Positions 33,529 through 45,672 are shown, counted from the stretch's first letter. The stretch: DNA of 64,000 nt from Gymnothorax reevesii (GCA_029721435.1 CM056573.1:1134001-1198000); one strand, 5' to 3'. The notes: generated from the sequence alone by a model not told the origin. A program made the numbers and translations.

Positions 33529-33981
33529 CAGTGGTTCCCGCCCCAGTCCTCAGGACCCCAGTCCAGCAGGTTTCTGTTGCAGCTTTACTTTCGCTCACCT
33601 GATCCATTCAAGGTCCAAATGCACCTTCATACACACCCTGTTCAGGCAGATCTTTTTCAACCAATCAGCATGAAGCCCTTAACCCTTTACTCCCTGATAC
33701 CACCTACAGTCGTGATAACTTAGGTCGCTGTGCAGGCGAGTCCCGACTACAGTCGTGGTATTTACCTGTTGTGAAACGATGCATGATTGGCCAAGATGTG
33801 ACATTCCAGAGGAAAACCTTGAATACCTCGAATACTAATGAAAATTTGGTAAATGGGCTAAATATTAAGTATTAAGAAAGCTACACCAGCCATATTGTCT
33901 TGGGCCACCAGGGGTCAGTGGTAGAGCTGGGGCACAAACCTGCCAGGCAGGGGGTCCTGAGGACTGGGTTGGGAACCACTG
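33529..33981. repeat. hAT-like MITE
   Basis: CAGTGGTTCCCGCCCCAGTC at the left faces gactgggttgggaaccactg at the right; about 30 bp of each arm pair, including the phrase cctcaggacccc. CAGTGGTTCCC is a Charlie/hAT-type end. The 8-bp flanks (ctttaagg, aattaaag) match only partly. Confidence 0.75.
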
Positions 33982-35098
33982 AATTAAAGAAGTTAAACCA
34001 AAGCGATTTGCTTGCGTCTGATGTTAAAGCCTGAGCTCATCTCTGCCTAATGCACGTGGGTCTTTTTTTTTTTTTTTTTGAAGACTGTTGCAATGAGCGA
34101 CAAGAAGTTGATAAATGTCTTAATCATCCTGTTTGGTTGGCCTTTTGTTTTGTTGTGCTGAGGAAGACTCGCACTGCATATAAAACCTAACGAGTGTTCT
34201 GTGATATTTACTTTTTTCTTTTTATCCCATGTATATTATTTATTATTGAATTGTTCTGCATTTATTTAATAACCAACTGTCAAAATGCTATTCATGTTTT
34301 TTATTCTCAGATATTTCCAAATAGGAAGTGGGATGTTGCAAACAGGAAGTGTCACCCACACTGTCTCACCATTCAGCTTGTGTTTACAATATCAGTCCAA
34401 CCAAGAAACCTGTGCGGTTTGTTTGTGAAAATTTCTGCTGCTTGTAGCTTTTCATGCAGCATGTGTATAAAGCTCGGCGTTATATGTCACTGTTACACAA
34501 TTCAGTGCATGGATTAGCTGGCACTGACTTTATTCTAGTTATTTGCAAAAGTGAAAATATGAAGGACAAAGATGTTTATGTTAATATGAATGTGTAACAC
34601 TGCGACTGACACTATCCACACAGTTCAGGACTGGATTTAATACCGATGTTGAAATGTCCCATCTCAATTCAGATGTGTGCAAATGCACTTTTGCTCCAAA
34701 TTATGACTCGTCGCCTATTATTGCTCTGCAGCTGATCTCCTGTGATCTGGACAAACTTTGAAAGTTCACTGAAACGAGGCTCTTGCAACTGGAAAAAAAC
34801 TTTCGGATTTTGGACTTCTTTTCACCAGAACAAAAAAAAAAAATAGAAACTTGATTTTTCAAATAACATCATTAGCTTGTTTTAAGATGTTCACCACACT
34901 AATTTACTTAAAATAAGGATGAAACTCAATTTTTAACAAAAGTAGCGCGCACACACACACACGGTTTTTCCAGATCTCGGGAGATATCAGGTGACTGGAT
35001 CATGACAATGATGCCTCTCCACCAAAGCACTCAAAATCCGCGAGAGCCGATATAAAAGCTTCTCTCGGTGGGGTGAATACGAGCAACTGCCTTCTCTC
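33982..35098. other. Intergenic DNA
   Basis: AT-rich, with poly-T at 34062-34079 and a short CA run at 34951-34963. No gene is seen. Confidence 0.5.
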
Positions 35099-35499
35099 TG
35101 GGTGGCTGAGTGGTTAGCACTACTGCCTCACAGCAAGAAGGTTGTGGGTTTGAATCTGGCCTGGGGCCTTTCTGTGTGGAGTTGGCATGTTCTCCCCGTG
35201 TTCGCGTGGGTTTCTTCCGGGTACTCCGGTTTCCGCCACCCACAAAACATGCAATATAGGAGCACTCCTGTATGGCTGTGTGTGAATGTTTGGTGGTGGT
35301 CGGAGGGGCCGTAGGCGCATACTGGCAGCCACACTTCCGTCTGTCTGCCCCAGGGCAGCTGTGGCTACAGAAACGTAGTTTACTACCATCAGAGTGTGAA
35401 TGTGTGAGTGAATGAATAATGTATCCTTGTGAAGCGTCTTTGAGAGTCCAGAATAGCGCTTTATAAAACTGATGCATTATTATTATTATCATTATTATT
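35099..35499 (+). repeat. tRNA-derived SINE with ATT tail
   Basis: The head tgagtggttagcactactgc carries an A-box and gtgggtttgaatctggcc a B-box. The body has ggcatgttctccccgtgttc and ccgggtactccggtttccgc, typical of a widespread fish SINE. The 3' end (agcgctttataaaactgatg followed by ATT repeats) resembles an L2-type LINE tail. Confidence 0.85.
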
Positions 35500-35693
35500 C
35501 TCTGTGCCTCCGTATGCTGTGCAACTTTAAAATCCAAAGATTTCTCATCATGTAGACTGAGAATAGGGGGTACATTGTCTTTAGCTTTTAAACTACTGTT
35601 GTGTAGTTGGCTGTCATATTGTGTGGATACTCTGTTGGGAGGGAGGCGTGTGTGTTGCAGGCTGAATGCTGACACACACACTCCTGATGGTCA

Positions 35694-35896
35694 CACACTG
35701 TGGCCCATAAGTATTTGAGCAGTGATGATACTCAAATAAAATGGCTGTAATTCTCAAAAATATCAGATACCCTAAAATTAAAACTTGTGCTTTCAGTTGA
35801 ATCACCATTTATTGCAATATTGTAATGTGGGGCTGTACGGAGCCACAAATAATAAAAAAATAATTGCTGTCCAAATATTTATGGGCTGCTCTGTGT
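35694..35896. repeat. MITE, mariner/Tc1-like ends
   Basis: cactgtggcccataagtatt at the left pairs with aatatttatgggctgctctg at the right. About 200 bp, AT-rich core, no coding potential. Confidence 0.65.
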
Positions 35897-37509
35897 GAGA
35901 GGTGCTTTCTCGTTTATCCAGTGGGAATGGGTGGGATTCATCCTCTTGGGGAATAAAACAAATGTTATTTTGCTGCTCCTAATTGATGCCTTTAAAAAAA
36001 GCTCTAATCAAGGTAAAAGTTCATATTTTGTTATATAATGCTATATTATGTGGTGTATGATGTTATAAACTTTTTTTTAAAATTTCATTGACAATTGCTG
36101 CAACATACTGCTGCGAGCTCCAAACATCAGTCACCTGTATAGGAGGGTCCCTGTCAATCATCCGCCCTCTGGTAACCCCCAGCCCCGCCCCTGATTGTCA
36201 AAGTTTCCAGCTGTTAAATCACTACGTTCTGTATCCTCAATCTTTTGAACAACGTTGAACCAGTTGTCACTGCATACTTCAGTGAATCATTGCTGGCAAA
36301 ACAGTTCATCCTTTATATTGTATTGACCGTCAGCCAATACATACGTGGACCTGGGCAAAAGTTAAGCGCCAGCGAATTCAAGATAAATTTTCAGAGAATT
36401 GGCTAGTCCTGAACTCTATACATTTGCATGGAGGTTTTGGCGTGCATTCCACGTGCATTCCACATGCATTCCATGTTTTAAAGTCTTTGTCATGTAATTA
36501 AGCGCTGTTCAAGTGCTGAATCTTAGCAGTTGGGAGGCACGTCTGAAAGTTTTGGTTTCATCTGGATTAAAGTTCATTCTTTAGGGGACAGTTTTTGGTT
36601 TTTAAGGTCAGTCGGCCCGTACATTTAACCGCTTTATATGCGTTAATAACACACCCTCTCTACAACAGGTGATGAAGTCTGAGGTAAAGATCTAATCTGC
36701 TTCCTATTGATTCTGTGTGCAGGAAAGGCGTGTCCCACCCATACTTTTAAAAAACTGGGCAGTTTTTGTCAATGTTATTAATATAGTCCTTTGGTGAAGT
36801 GGAATTTGTTTTGAGAACTGGGTGGCGCTAAACTTTGGCCCGGGTTCCACGCCTGCCATTTAACTGGAGTGTGACGTTGCTGATTTGGATTGAATTGCAA
36901 AGTAAATTAACACACAAATTTATTTCACTGTCTGCTGTCTGGGTGTAGAAAGTGTGGCCAGGGGGCCGTAACGGCTTCTGTGTTCATGTATGATGATGCA
37001 TTGTGGGTACATTTGAAACACTAAGAATGTTGACTGTTATCCTGACTAATTATGAGTAAAACCCATTACATGAATGACTGGTGTTGTGCTTTCTGACTTT
37101 GCTCAATGTCACTCTTCAGTTGGATAAATCAGTGAAATTCAATGTCCAGCACCTGTTGGAATGACCACAAGTTTTCTTAGTCCATGTAGCACCTCGGTAA
37201 TTCAGTGTTTCTGCTGTCTTTCAATCAAATCTGGAACGCTTAAAACCAAATCATTACACATCATTTTCTGTACATCAGTGGAACTGAGTGATTACTCATA
37301 ATTTTCATGCTTCCCAAGTCATCAAAGCTTATTTAATATGGATGAAGAACGGGTTTAGCATAGATGTTTATTCCATGCAGCAGCCCAAGTGCTGTCTGAA
37401 AGTGAGTTTGGTGTGGAGGCGATGTCTGTGAGGCCGTATCCTTACCTGTATTGGCTGAGGCCGTCGCTCCGCTGGGTTTTCATGGTTGTTTCAGTGCCAT
37501 GAAAAGGCA
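35897..37509. other. Intergenic DNA
   Basis: Nothing is recognised beyond a tripled phrase tgcattcca(c/t) at 36443-36475. Confidence 0.5.
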
Positions 37510-39060
37510 CAGTGGTGTGGAAAAGTTTTTTGCTCGTACCAGAGTTTGTCCATTTTTGCTTATTTAACAGGTGTTAAAGGTTCAGGTTGTGTGACTAAAT
37601 TATGTCATAGACAAAGTAAACACAAAATGTAGTTTTTAAAAGATCATTTCAATTATTGAAGGTAAAGTCATTCAAAATCTAAATTACCTAAGTGAAAAAA
37701 AATAACTGCGCACTTCTGCACTTCACAACTGGTTGTCCTGCCCATGGTGGCAACCACTGAATCCAGTGCAATAACTGGTAATGAGTTTCACATCACTGTG
37801 AAGGAACTTTGGCTCACTGTTCTTCGCAGAATTGTTTTAATTCTGCCACATTGGGTGGCGTTTTTAGCATGAACTGCTTGTTTAAGGTTATGCCACAGCT
37901 TCTGAATCAGTGACCTCTCCCAAAGCCTTATTTTCTCCTTTATTCGGAGGTGGACTTGCTCCTGTGCTTCAGATCACTGTCCTGCTTCATAACTCAACTG
38001 CGCTTGAGCTTCAGGTCATGAACGGAGAGCCGGACGTCCTCTGTCGAGAATTCCTGGTTTTATCAGTTACAGCAGGTTGCCCAGATCCTGAAGCAGGGCA
38101 GCAGCCTCCGACCGTCTCACTCCCAGCACTGTGTTTGACTGTAGGCAAGACGCTCTTTTTGTTGAATGCTGTGTGATGAATGGGACTCGTCCTCCAAAAA
38201 GTTCTTCTTTTGACTCAAACTGAAGTCACGGTGCTTCCAAAATGGCTTTGTAACCCTCCCCAGCCTGAGGAGTCGACATCTTTGCTTAAGGGGTCACTGG
38301 GTTCACTCAATTTAATGTACTTCTATTCACTAAAAACACATAAAAATGGTGTTAACTGAAAAAAGCTCAGAATGGAATTCGACTTTAATCAAATTTAATA
38401 AGTTTGTTACTGTGAAAACGGAACATTATTGGCGAAAAATGTGAAATCTTATGGCAACAATGTTTTAGAAATTATACCATATTTTCCTGTAATTCTTTTT
38501 TCTTTTTTCTGAAGCCAATATCTCCAGCTATACAATGACATAACTCATTCTGGGTATTTTCATGGGAAAATATTTAGAAAAATTATTTAGTCATAGAATT
38601 TAAGAAATGGGTGGCAGAACCTGCCTGGCAGATGGATCATAAATACACCATGTATCTACCTACCCAAAAATGGCTCTGTCATTGTATAGAACATAACAAA
38701 CTGATGCAATGGTGAAAATTTCAGGGCAATACCTTGAAAAATGTGGATTTTATGCCCACCACAAGCCTGAAAAACTATGAAATTTTGTGATGCGAGAAAA
38801 TCGCGTCTGTCACGAAACGAATGCACTGGAGGCGTGATAAAAATCCACTTAATAGTTTTTTTTTTTTGGTCTTAAAATCACCTTTTATAAACGTTTTGAA
38901 AGATTTTTAAAAAAATGAAAAAAATATTTTCTCAAGTCTGAACTTAGTCTTGACCCCTTAAATTTATTTAGATCGCGGCATCATGTGCACCTTTTTGCAT
39001 TCCTCACATTGCCAGACAGGATCTATTTAAGTGATGCTCAGATCCAACAGGGCAGGCAGT
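37510..39060 (-). mobile_element. Decayed Tc1-like transposon, interrupted by a TTAA-flanked element
   Basis: The left end cagtggtgtggaaaagtttt and the antisense transposase region (aggtggacttgctcctgtgc, gatcctgaagcagggcagca, caaaaagttcttcttttgac) match a common fish Tc1-like family. The frame is broken throughout. The copy continues after the inserted element at 38962 (atttatttagatcgcggcat), as it does at 28375-28390 in the related fragment. Confidence 0.7.
38290..38957. mobile_element. TTAA-flanked insertion in the Tc1-like copy (piggyBac-like ends)
   Basis: TTAA at 38286-38289 and 38958-38961 borders short inverted ends GGGGTCA and TGACCCC. Host sequence on both sides belongs to one Tc1-like copy, which supports a true insertion. 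AT-rich, no coding region. Confidence 0.55.
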
Positions 39061-39844
39061 AATCATGCCTCAGTGGGTCTCCTGAAATTTAATCTAATTA
39101 TCAATTAAATCAAACAGTTAAACAAATGTAGTCACTAAGGGCCTAGTAGGGCTGGATAGCTTTTTTTGCTTCAGTAAATAAAAAATATTCAAAATTGCAT
39201 TTCCTTAAGTTATCACTGTCAAATATAAAAATTAGTCAGATAACTGGAAACATTTATGCGTGACAAATATGCACAAATAGATATAACTGAGAATGGGGCA
39301 TATACATTTTCACACCACTGTAAATACAATGATTGAGATCACAAGACCGAGGATAAAAGATGGCGTACATTGAAGTAGCTTCACTTCCTTTGTTTGGGCT
39401 TCATAGCCGACATGACTGTAGCTTCACTCAGACAGGCTCAGGTCATGTGACATCTAACACTCAATCTAACAAGGTGATAATCACTACTTTCATGTTCACA
39501 GGGCACTTGATTTGAAGGCAGGGATGATCTCGGCAGGAAGTACATCACCTCACACCAGGAAGTTATTATTCAGAGCTGTTTCAGGCTGAAGTAATATTTA
39601 CAGGTAAATTACTCTCCCAACCTCAAAAAGGTGTGTCTGCTTGAGGTGGAAGCACCTTGCTTTGTTTATCATGGAAACCAAACTATGGTTGGCTATTTGT
39701 CTAAAGTAGTTGTGGTCGTAAACGTGGTGTTCTCCCAAGGAAAAAAATAGTCAGTGCGCAAGCACTCATACTTTCAGCTTTGTTAGGGCTACATTTTTAC
39801 CTGGTTTTATAGCTGGGTGGTCAATTCCAATGCAACTGCTTTTA
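39061..39844. other. Intergenic DNA
   Basis: No gene or repeat with clear ends is seen. Confidence 0.5.
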
Positions 39845-39848
39845 TTAA

Positions 39849-40052
39849 CCCCAAGAGTGCTGAAATGAATTTTAAAAATATATAAATTTAATTATTTTGT
39901 TCTGTTGAAAACCTATCAAATGGTGACTTGTTTAGAAGATCCTGCCTGTGGGAGCGCTTTTAAACAAGTCGCTACATGATAGGTTTTCAACAGCTTTGAT
40001 TTTAACATTGTACATCATTGAGCCACAATATTTGCATTTAGCGCTCTAGGGG
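39849..40052. repeat. Complete TTAA-ended palindromic MITE
   Basis: Flanked by TTAA at 39845-39848 and 40053-40056. Ends CCCCAAGAGTGCTGAAAT and atttagcgctctagggg are inverted repeats. Inner arms (acctatcaaatggtgact, agtcgctacatgataggt) and ctgttgaa/ttcaacag make it nearly a full fold-back. It is the reference copy for 870-986 and 9853-10276. Confidence 0.8.
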
Positions 40053-40056
40053 TTAA

Positions 40057-42860
40057 CCACTAAATTCCCAACTGTTTTTTTTTGTGCTTTTTTACTGTAG
40101 TCAGAAGCAGAGAGAGATCAGTGCTACTGTCACTACTGTCTTTCCTGGAGTTGATTTGATTTTTTTTAGCTCTGACCTTACTTATGAAACACAACGAAAA
40201 CTGCGATAATAGAACTGGTTTGTCTAACCGATGAGAATCAACTAAGAAACTTATTTATGTCAGGATGGTCCCGAGCGCTTTTCATTTTACACTGACAGCT
40301 GAACTCAGCAATGCTGTAATAAAATCTCAGACATGATGATGGTTATGTTTTTACCGTCAGCCATGTTGAGGTCCTGATAGAGAGTATCAGTAGGGACAGA
40401 TTTTGTAATGCAAATCTTGTGGTAGTCATTAACACCTTTTTTGTTGATTGAGGGATCTCTCCCCTGGCCTTTGATTAAAAAAGGACAGTGAGGGAGGCGT
40501 TGGCACCTGAGGGAAAGGGCCTGTTTGTTTTCCCCCAGAGAGCGCACCCCTTAATTGGGCTCGGGAAGGTGGGGAGACTGCTGAATCTCACACATGGGCT
40601 CAACCCTTTCAGTTCAGTGAAAATTGCATATTGTTGACATAAACAGCTTTTGACTAATCAAAGAGCCATGAGTCCTTCAGTAAGGCATATAAAAGACAGG
40701 ATCATTAGGACTACTGCAGTTTGACAATAGCATTGAAAACATTTGATAATATGATGAAACAACTGGATCACGAATGAAACTCAATCCTTGAACATTAAAT
40801 GTTGAGAATTCAAAAGACACAGAAACCATTTTTGTTTAACAACCACTTGATTAATTATACAGAATACACTTTGGTGACAACTAGAGCAACCAGTCTGGTC
40901 TTATGAAGAGTCCATTGATGAAATATTAAGTAGAAACTTTTAAAATTAGCTATTTAAAAACAGTTAAGAGAGGATCACAAAGAAAACGCAGCTGAAGTGA
41001 CAGGATAAAAGAATTTGGACTAACAAGGGAACGGTAACATGAGGCCTAATGTGAAGTGTTATAATTTTAAAACAAACATTTCAGATTACTCCATTCAAAA
41101 TTTGGACACAAGATATACTGAGTGAGAGAATATTGCTGAATTCAACACGAGGTAAAAATTGCAGAATCATTTTTCGCAACGAGTTATAAGTCAGAGCTCA
41201 GAAAAATACGTGTAACAAATTAAAGAGCGAAATTATTACTGTAAAGCTGAGAAAATTGTGAGACATTGAATAAACTGCAAATAGGCCGCTTTAATTTAAT
41301 ACATACACACCGGATTCAGCCAAAATGAAATGCATGCTTAGACTAGTCATGTCAAAGATGTAGCCGCAGGCAGCACCCTGCACCGGAGGATTTCACGCAT
41401 GAGACACTGGGTCAGCATACAGCTCAACATCCTCATAGCAGGTCACGCAATTGGCTCGATTTTGCTTAACCAAAGCCAAACAGGCATCAGCCCACTTTTC
41501 TGAAGGCCTCTGGTGGGCAGGATGTATAGTTAGCAGTTTCATTTTTTATTTTTAAATTCTATGCCCATTTCCCGACTCAACTGCGAACTTAAACACCGAA
41601 CACGAACACATGTAGGATAAAAAAAAGTTATCAGACCATTCGTTTGTAATAACTCGATTTATTATCATAGGTTATTTACCAATTCATAATAGACTAATAT
41701 TGTTTGTTGATATAATCACTTACATTGTCACTATTAAGCACATTTACCACGTTTATTCAGAAAATTACATCGTGTGTGTGCTCCAATTGGTAAACCAAGC
41801 TATGAATTCCCAGCGGGAAAATGATAAATAAAATGGTCCATATTAGAGGAAATTAGCCTCGTTATTGGTGGGGTCAGAGAGGTCGGTGCCAGTATTATGT
41901 CATTTATCGGCACGTGATGTAAACCGCTCAACTACAGACCCGTTACACCCTTCCAGACAAATTCAAACAGTATTACGACACAGACAAAACAAATTACTGC
42001 TAACATTTCTGTTCAACAAATGGCTGTGTGTAAATCTCAAAGCTACCGTCTAGCTGTATGGTTCCAGACTGCAAACCATCGTTTATCCGATTTGAATTCA
42101 CGTCTGGCATGATTTGCCAGTCGGTAATAATTCCTGAATTGCGAGTAAGTACGCTTCTGATATTAATTAATATTTTACGACAAATGTTACCTATCACAAA
42201 AGGGGCATTTGATATAACGCAGTCAGTAATCATTTCAGCAAACATGGTTTTATCTTTTTAATTTGAATGATGAATGAATGATATTGTATGTAGGGCATGT
42301 ATGTAAAGCTTACAACTACTGCACCGGATTAATGCTTCCTCTCCCTTTGCTGTACTTTTTCTGAGCGAATAAATTATTTTCTTTCAAAGCAAGGAATTTG
42401 GGGATAACGGGAGTATATTTACAGAAACGACCAGAGCTTGTGAAATATAGGACTTGCAGTGTGTTTGAATTCAATGTCACAGTCCGCTTTCGGATTACAA
42501 TATAAGGAATGTAGTGTATTATTGATTTCTAGATACTTTTTAAAGACTATATGTAGAAGTGCTTTCCTCGGACATTTTGAATGTCGTTCCTGTCGCATTA
42601 TTTGTCAATAATTAAACTACATACTCGTGCCTTGAAATGAAAGTTTGTCACCGTTGGAACTATGCGAGTTTTTTTTTTTTTGCAAAACGGTAGTCCTGTT
42701 GTGCCTGAGAACCTGACTGTGAGCGACTTTCAGGTCTCTTCGGGATTGATTAATTGGCTCGCTGGGGATTTTGTTAGCTTTAGGCTTTCTCCGCCTGAAA
42801 AGTCTTGAACCGAATCCATTCCTGGGACTCAGCTCTGCAAATACAAGAAATAATACGATT
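40057..42860. other. Intergenic DNA upstream of lefty
   Basis: AT-rich and without a recognisable exon or transposon. The short open frames here show no family motif. Confidence 0.5.
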
Positions 42861-42870
42861 AGCATGCGTT

Positions 42871-43109
42871 AGACAGGCAGCCTATATTTGGCGAGACGTC
42901 TGATTTGTGTCGGCCTGTCATCGGCCCTTCCTGTCCGCGCTGTCTGACATCTCGGGGAAACTCGCCCTCCCAATACACAAAAATACAGATTAGCCAACCC
43001 GATGCCGCTGTCCTCTCTAGTGTTTGAGTGACAAAAAAGGCAAAGGCTAATTCGGCACGAAAAGGACAGATAATCACCCCCTTGCGAAAAATGCTCCGTC
43101 CAATCCACA
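42871..43109 (+). promoter_or_regulatory. lefty: Candidate Nodal-response enhancer of lefty (FoxH1 and Smad motifs)
   Basis: Two FoxH1-type sites, AATACACA (42972-42979) and AATCCACA (43102-43109), lie near Smad-box sequences: AGAC at 42871, the palindrome AGACGTCT at 42894-42901 and GTCT at 42942. Vertebrate lefty genes are direct Nodal targets through FoxH1/Smad2/3 sites, and such enhancers usually hold paired FoxH1 motifs. The motifs are short, so function is inferred from clustering and position, about 0.9-1.2 kb before the start codon. Confidence 0.5.
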
Positions 43110-43243
43110 TCCCCAGCGCGCGATGCAGTTGCTTGTGTTCGTTTAAAATTCAGTTAAATGATTTTGAGATTTGCAACTCGCATCAAATTTAGCCAAAATG
43201 TGGCTAAAATGGAGTAATCGCAGGTCGAGGTCCAGATATATTC

Positions 43244-43279
43244 TAATATCCAATATATTCTAGAATATATTGGATATTA
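43244..43279. repeat. Perfect 36-bp palindrome upstream of lefty
   Basis: The 18-nt arm TAATATCCAATATATTCT is followed directly by its exact reverse complement with no spacer. Symmetry stops at both flanks (c on each side). Confidence 0.97.
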
Positions 43280-43922
43280 CAGCGGGCGGCCAAAACGACC
43301 AGTTAGGTGGCTACCTAGGCTAGACCTGATGAAGCACAATTCCTGTGACAGCTTTCGATAATTTAAATGCTTAGAAGAAGAATTGCAAAACATTTTGGCT
43401 GTCATAAAGGAATTGGCCCAAACAAGTAAGTTAAACCTCCGTATGAGAAATAAACCTATGGGCTGATGTAGGCGTATGCGATCCATTAACAGCGCAGCGA
43501 CTGAGGCCTCGAACAGAAGCTACCTGTCGTTCGGCCAACCTGAACAGTTTTTTCCCCCCCATTTTCCGAACTGCAAGGCTTAGATATGCAAATGTTTAGG
43601 ACAAGCAATCCTTTGATTACGATAAAAGGTCGGTTGATTGATTTTAATCCCTTACCGAGTTTTGTTGACTTTTTAGTTGACCGTGTTTTCAAAATAATGC
43701 ACATTTTACGCATTTTCCAACACCACAAGCAAGTGGGCCTACTTTTCCATCAAAGTATGACGCCCTTGTCCTCTGGATGAAGGCTGAGCCTCTAAGGGTG
43801 ACACTCTTGACATTAGTCCCTAATTGGAATGTGACTTTGAAGTCCACCCCTTCCGTCTGAAGTGGGACGCCACCCCCTTCTACAAGTGAGAACAGCCGTC
43901 TTTGGGAGTCTCGGGGACTGCC

Positions 43923-43929
43923 TATATAA
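43923..43929 (+). promoter_or_regulatory. lefty: lefty TATA box
   Basis: TATATAA lies 116 bp before the chosen start codon, which leaves room for a 5' UTR of about 90 nt. No other TATA-like element stands closer. Confidence 0.75.
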
Positions 43930-44044
43930 CAGACATCCTGAAATCAATATCATACCATTACTGTGAGAGCGACGGACATCTTCGCGGATGGAAAACTTTC
44001 CATTTCTAAGCAACAGCAGCGTGAAATTTGCTCGACCTGTAAGG

Positions 44045-44309
44045 ATGGGCATCTTAATGATCTGCGCACTAAGCGCACTCCTGATCTCCACTGCGCAAAG
44101 TTTCAGTCATGAGGATATGAAAGATGCCCTGCTCCGGAAACTGGACCTGAAAGAGCTGCCCCAAATTCAGAAGAGGGATTTGGAGAACCTTGTGATTCCG
44201 GCGCACATAAAGAATAAATACCTGTCCATGCTGAAACTGCACAACAAGCGCCGGCGCAGGTCTCTGCCCAGTTTGGCGGGGATTCTGAGGGGGATTCCTG
44301 GAAATGCAG
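44045..44309 (+). CDS. lefty: lefty exon 1
   Basis: Residues 1-88: signal peptide, HEDMKDALLRKLDLKELP and the RRRR cleavage site. Donor GCAG|gtgagg, phase 1. Confidence 0.95.
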
Positions 44310-45672
44310 GTGAGGTCCCATTTGATTTACGATAGAGTAGCCCTGTTTGCTGAGGGCACTTGCTACAGCATCGGAGATGTGTTTTTATTTTAATTGTAAA
44401 TGACATTATCATTACTACTACCATTATTATTATTATTATTATTATTATTATCGTATAAGTAGTAGCTAGTATTATTACGTATACTACACTAGTAAATGAT
44501 ACGCTATTAGACCCTCTTATTAAATTTGCTAGAGCGCTTATCAAACGACATGCAGAAGGCCTGCACGCGCAAACGTCAGCGACATGCGTACGGATTTATT
44601 TTCATCATGTCACACTGCATAATACCTGACAGCAAACTTTTCACTGCAGATATTTCAGGCGAAGTCATGTATTCGGACACAACAAGACAGCGGCTGGTGT
44701 TTGACATGGAGGCTAGAATTCCAGAGAACAGTGAGGTGACCATGGCAGAGCTGAAGCTCTTCAAGAAAGCGCCCCGGAAACTGCCCGCGCACGAGAAGAG
44801 GAAACACCGACCTGCCAGTAATGCCCGCGTGAGCATTTACTGGGTGGAGGTTCTAGAACACGGGTCCAACCGAACATCTCTAGTGGACTCCAGGTAAATA
44901 TAAATACCGTTTCATAACAGTTTACCCAACCGCGAAACGTGTCTTGAATGAAACATGAGAAACAGTTGACTGATATGAATGTTCCTCCCCGTTGACAGGT
45001 TGGTGCCAATCGCTGAGACCGGTTGGAAGAGCTTTGACGTGTCGCAGGCGATTCATTACTGGTCCAAGGCCCAGCGCAAAACCCCGCTGTATCTGGAGGT
45101 GTGGATTGAAGGCGAGAGACCGGGGAGTTACGCGGCCGAGATGGCCAAGTGCGTGCAGTTCGCGACCCAGGACCCCGCAGACAAGAGCCTGGGGAAACCG
45201 GAGCTCGTGCTGTACACGCTGAACCTGGAAGAATACGGGTGGGTGGTCTTACGCGCCAAATGAAAATCTGCCCGCATTGCTTTGCCTTCAGTGATTGTTT
45301 GAATTTTAAAATGGGACTAACTGTGATACATTTTATTACACATGCAGGTCTCGGGGTGACTGTGAGCAGAATAAAGCCCATGACGTATGTTGCCGAGAGG
45401 AGTACTTCATTAACTTCCGGGAGCTCACGTGGACCCAGTACTGGATCATCGAGCCGGCGGGTTATCAGGCCTTCCGGTGCGCAGGCGGCTGCAAGCAACC
45501 GAAGCGCAACTACAGCTACGGGCAGCGGACATGCGCCGTCGTGGAGAGCGCGCCGCTGCCGATGATGTATCTGGTGAAAAGGGGAGATTTTACCGAGATT
45601 GAAGTGGCAGAATTTCCCAACATGATTGTCGAAAAATGCGGATGCACAATGGACAATATTTCGATTGTATGA
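44045..45672 (+). CDS. lefty: Lefty, secreted Nodal antagonist of the TGF-beta family (whole gene, 4 exons)
   Basis: Lefty binds Nodal and its EGF-CFC co-receptor and limits mesendoderm induction and left-right signalling. Exons 44045-44309, 44650-44893, 44999-45238 and 45348-45672 join to 1074 nt, 357 aa, with the same four-exon plan as human LEFTY. The start at 44045 gives a clear signal peptide (MGILMICALSALLISTAQS); an in-frame ATG at 43988 would put 19 residues ahead of it. RRRR (69-72) and RKHR (139-142) correspond to the two Lefty cleavage sites. YSDTTRQRLVFDMEARIP is a Lefty prodomain signature, and Asn162 is in an NRT sequon. The cysteine-knot region shows CC at 264-265 and ends KCGC. 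It has a single Cys (RTCAVV) where dimeric family members have two, so the intermolecular Cys is absent, as expected for monomeric Lefty. Whether it corresponds to lft1 or lft2 cannot be settled. Confidence 0.96.
44650..44893 (+). CDS. lefty: lefty exon 2
   Basis: Residues 89-170: DISGEVMYSDTTRQRLVF, the RKHR site and the NRT sequon. Acceptor ctgcag, donor CCAG|gtaaat. Confidence 0.96.
44999..45238 (+). CDS. lefty: lefty exon 3
   Basis: Residues 170-250: LVPIAETGWKSFDVSQAI, YLEVWIEGE and YTLNLEEYG. Donor TACGG|gtgggt. Confidence 0.96.
45348..45672 (+). CDS. lefty: lefty exon 4 (cysteine-knot domain)
   Basis: Residues 250-357: SRGDCEQNKAHDVCCREE, WIIEPAGYQAFRCAGGCK, LPMMYLVKRG and FPNMIVEKCGC, with TGA at 45670-45672. 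The C-terminus ends soon after the last Cys pair. Confidence 0.97.

Noticed and set aside
35031..35681. 216-codon open frame on the minus strand
   Set aside because: It lies across the antisense strand of a tRNA-derived SINE and its flanks, with no protein family motif.
42617..43110. Small open frames upstream of lefty as a possible gene
   Set aside because: No splice context, family motif or start context; the stretch is better explained as regulatory DNA.
43988..44044. Upstream in-frame ATG as the lefty start
   Set aside because: Starting there would place 19 residues before a well-formed signal peptide; the ATG at 44045 puts the hydrophobic segment at the N-terminus.
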